Source: Duganella aceris (GTDB lineage Bacteria; Pseudomonadota; Gammaproteobacteria; Burkholderiales; Burkholderiaceae_D). From it: a stretch of DNA of 64,000 bases. Under the pieces are notes generated by a model. It made no database searches and had not been told where the DNA came from. It saw only the letters and a program-made list of their open reading frames with translations. Shown one piece after another: positions 62,090 through 64,000 of the stretch (position 1 is its first letter; the number at the start of each line of letters is the position of its first letter). Both the position numbers and the translations under genes were made by a program. The stretch lies in NCBI RefSeq assembly GCF_011090165.1, contig NZ_JAADJT010000013.1:124001-188000 (forward strand). The letters are read 5' to 3'.

Positions 62090-62875
62090 TTATTTGGTCA
62101 GGAACATCACGTCGCGCGGCAGCGGCACCAGGTGCTGGCCGCCGTCGACCAGCAGCGTGGTGCCGGTCAGGGCGCGCGCCGAGGCGGCGTAGACCACGCT
62201 GTCGGCGATGTCTTCGGGGGTGCTGGAACGGCCCAGCGGCGTTTGCCGGTGCGCGTCGGCGAATCCGGCCTCGGTCTGGTCGCCGGACACCATGGTGATG
62301 CCCGGCGCGATGCCGACCACCCGCACCGTCGGCGCCAGCTGCTGCGCCAGCATCGTGGTGGCGGTCTGCAGCGCCGCCTTGGACAGGGTGTACGACAAAA
62401 AATCAGGATTGAGATTGTACAGTTTCTGGTCGAGCAAATTGATCACCACCGCTTGCGCGTCCGGCGCGGTGGCCGCGTGCAGCGCCTGCGCCAGCAGGAT
62501 GGGCGCGGCGACGTTGGCGCGCATGTGGGCGTCCAGCCTGGCCGCGCTGAAGTCGGTGGCGCTGTCGTAATCGAACAGCGAGGCGTTGTTGACCACGCAG
62601 CGCACCGCGCCCAGCGCCGCCTCGGCGCGCGGCAGCAGCGCGCGCACCGCCGCCTCGTCGGCCAGCTCGCATTGCAGCGCCACGGCGCGGCGGCCCAGCG
62701 CGGCGATCTCCTCGACCACGCGCAAGGCCTCGGCCCCGGAGGCGCGGTAGTGCACCGCCACGTCCCAGCCGGCGCGCGCCAGCCCGAGCGCGATGGCGCG
62801 GCCGATGCGGCGCCCGGCGCCGGTGACCAGCGCGACGCGCGCGCCGGGTGTCTGATTGTCCTGTGCTGTCATCAT
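62090..62875 (-). CDS. SDR oxidoreductase, FolM / pteridine-reductase-like
   Basis: A 261-residue SDR with TGAGRRIGRAIA, the Arg-containing glycine motif of pteridine reductases (TGxxxRxG), NNASLFDYD and the YTLSKAALQTATTML Tyr-Lys catalytic part. Dihydrofolate or dihydromonapterin reduction is a reasonable guess, strengthened by the neighbouring FolB/FolX gene. Two ATGs (62875 and 62872) are possible. It is divergent from the methyltransferase gene, only 24 bp apart. Confidence 0.85.
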   Translation of the reverse strand: MMTAQDNQTPGARVALVTGAGRRIGRAIALGLARAGWDVAVHYRASGAEALRVVEEIAALGRRAVALQCELADEAAVRALLPRAEAALGAVRCVVNNASLFDYDSATDFSAARLDAHMRANVAAPILLAQALHAATAPDAQAVVINLLDQKLYNLNPDFLSYTLSKAALQTATTMLAQQLAPTVRVVGIAPGITMVSGDQTEAGFADAHRQTPLGRSSTPEDIADSVVYAASARALTGTTLLVDGGQHLVPLPRDVMFLTK

Positions 62876-62887
62876 GTTCGTCTTGGA

Positions 62888-62893
62888 TATAAT
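62888..62893 (+). promoter_or_regulatory. Consensus -10 element just before the methyltransferase start
   Basis: TATAAT ends 6 nt before the ATG at 62900. Transcription would start at or near the A of that ATG, giving a leaderless mRNA. No ribosome binding site is present. The -35 position falls in the opposite gene and is not well conserved. Confidence 0.4.
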
Positions 62894-62899
62894 GCCGGT

Positions 62900-64000
62900 A
62901 TGTCCCTACCCGTACCTTCTAGCGACGCGCTGGCCGCGTCCCACGCCCTGCAGCGCCTGATCGCCGCCGACATCGAACGCCATGCGGGCGCCATTTCCTT
63001 CGCCCGCTTCATGGAGCTGGCGCTGTACGCGCCCGATCTGGGCTACTACAGCGGCGGCTCCGCCAAGCTGGGAAAAGATGGCGATTTCACCACGGCGCCG
63101 GAACTGACGCCGCTGTTCGGCGCGGCGCTGGCGCGGGTTGCAGCCGCTATTATCGCCCAAAGCGCGCCGCGCATCCTCGAATTCGGCGCCGGCACCGGCA
63201 AGCTGGCGTTCGACATCCTGACCGAGCTGGCCGCGGCCGGCGTCCGCGTCGAGCGTTACAGCATCGTCGAACTGTCCGGCGAACTGCGCGCGCGGCAGCG
63301 GGAAAAGCTGCGCGACTTCCCGCAGGTGGAGTGGCTGGACGCCTTCCCGGACGCCTTCGACGGCGTCGTTTTCGGCAACGAGGTGCTGGACGCGATGCCG
63401 GTGCAGCTGGTCACCAAACATCCCGAAGGCTGGCAGGAATTGCAGGTGACGGTGCGCGACGGGCGCTTCGCCTACCTGGAGACGCCGGCCGACGCCGGGT
63501 TGCTGGCGCAGATCGCGCGCCAGATCGGCGCCGACGAGCAGCTGCCGGTCGGCTACGTGACCGAGGTGCACGGCGTGGCCTGCGGCTTCATGGCCACCCT
63601 GAGCCGCATGTTGCGCAACGGCGGCGCCAACGCCGCCTTCCTGTTCGACTACGGCTTCCCGGGCCATGAATATTATCTGGACCTGCGCGCCACCGGCACG
63701 CTGATGTGCCACTACCGCCACCACGCGCACGCCGACCCGTTCTATTACCCGGGCCTGCAGGACATCACCGCCCACGTCGACTTCACGGCGATGGCGCTGG
63801 CGGCGCAGGACGCGGGCGTCGAGGTGCTGGGCTATCTGAACCAGTCCGGCTTCCTGATCGGCGCCGGCATCGGCGAGCTGCTGCTGCGCACCGACCCGTC
63901 CGACGTCAAGGCCTACCTGCCGCAGGCGAGCGCGCTGCAAAAGCTGGTGTCGCCGGCCGAGATGGGCGAATTGTTCAAAGTGCTGGCGATCGGCAAGCAT
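62900..64000 (+). CDS. MidA/NDUFAF7-type SAM-dependent methyltransferase (DUF185), 5' part
   Basis: At least 367 residues, running off the right edge. FMELALYAPDLGYYSGG near residue 40, DFTTAPELTPLFGAAL, the SAM-binding EFGAGTGKLAFDIL and FGNEVLDAMPVQLV are diagnostic for the MidA/NDUFAF7 family; the eukaryotic member methylates a complex I subunit, and the bacterial role is unsettled. Only the very last residues can be missing, since the family is about 380-400 long. It has a TATAAT 6 nt before its ATG. Confidence 0.9.
   Translation, partial: MSLPVPSSDALAASHALQRLIAADIERHAGAISFARFMELALYAPDLGYYSGGSAKLGKDGDFTTAPELTPLFGAALARVAAAIIAQSAPRILEFGAGTGKLAFDILTELAAAGVRVERYSIVELSGELRARQREKLRDFPQVEWLDAFPDAFDGVVFGNEVLDAMPVQLVTKHPEGWQELQVTVRDGRFAYLETPADAGLLAQIARQIGADEQLPVGYVTEVHGVACGFMATLSRMLRNGGANAAFLFDYGFPGHEYYLDLRATGTLMCHYRHHAHADPFYYPGLQDITAHVDFTAMALAAQDAGVEVLGYLNQSGFLIGAGIGELLLRTDPSDVKAYLPQASALQKLVSPAEMGELFKVLAIGKH

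Overview
The window is a GC-rich, densely coding piece of a betaproteobacterial chromosome. Gene content and protein style point to Oxalobacteraceae (Massilia / Duganella / Janthinobacterium type): a GBP-family porin, an HslV with the MEQFHG leader, an SAH riboswitch before ahcY, and a JDVT-CTERM protein next to a small CPBP-type protease. This assignment is inference from protein resemblance. I see no rRNA or tRNA gene, CRISPR array, insertion sequence or prophage.

Layout. 1-9968: a type II secretion locus in the order I-J-K-L-M-N-D-E-F-C, followed after 8 bp by a patatin/outer-membrane-barrel (PlpD-like) autotransporter gene. 12230-15200: small accessory genes (VOC protein, SDR, AraC and XRE regulators), with an 88-bp near-perfect palindrome that forms the 3' ends of two convergent genes. 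15357-20593: hslVU, a double-STAS protein, dksA and a CobW-type metallochaperone. 20725-28088: xerC, DUF484, a porin, a Sel1-repeat protein, dapF and two lipid A acyltransferases. 28201-32264: the methyl cycle (metK, SAH riboswitch, ahcY, membrane protein, metF). 32347-37720: 5-formyl-THF cyclo-ligase, lytic transglycosylase, GST, CCA-adding enzyme and a GNAT protein.

37796-44922 is the most interesting part. It is a seven-gene, tightly packed operon: a 108-residue glutamic-type intramembrane protease (MrtJ-like), a large secreted c-type cytochrome with five Cys-paired repeats and a JDVT-CTERM sorting tail, a TlpA-like thioredoxin, a DUF4266 lipoprotein, a DUF3570 outer-membrane-type protein with two SGAS motifs, an ApbE flavin transferase, and DsbD. 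Together they read as a cell-surface redox system that carries its own thiol-reducing, flavin-attaching and protein-sorting enzymes.

44919-64000: a TonB receptor coupled to a CehA/McbA-type PHP hydrolase; an Lrp regulator divergent from hppD, followed by a fused indolepyruvate ferredoxin oxidoreductase (aromatic amino acid catabolism); a divergent MFS/LysR pair; an S41 lipoprotein with an 11-unit TPPV/TPPE repeat; an M14 peptidase; ttcA; two pterin/folate-type genes; and the start of a MidA-type methyltransferase that runs off the right edge.

All calls were made by reading the translations and motifs. No database search was run.
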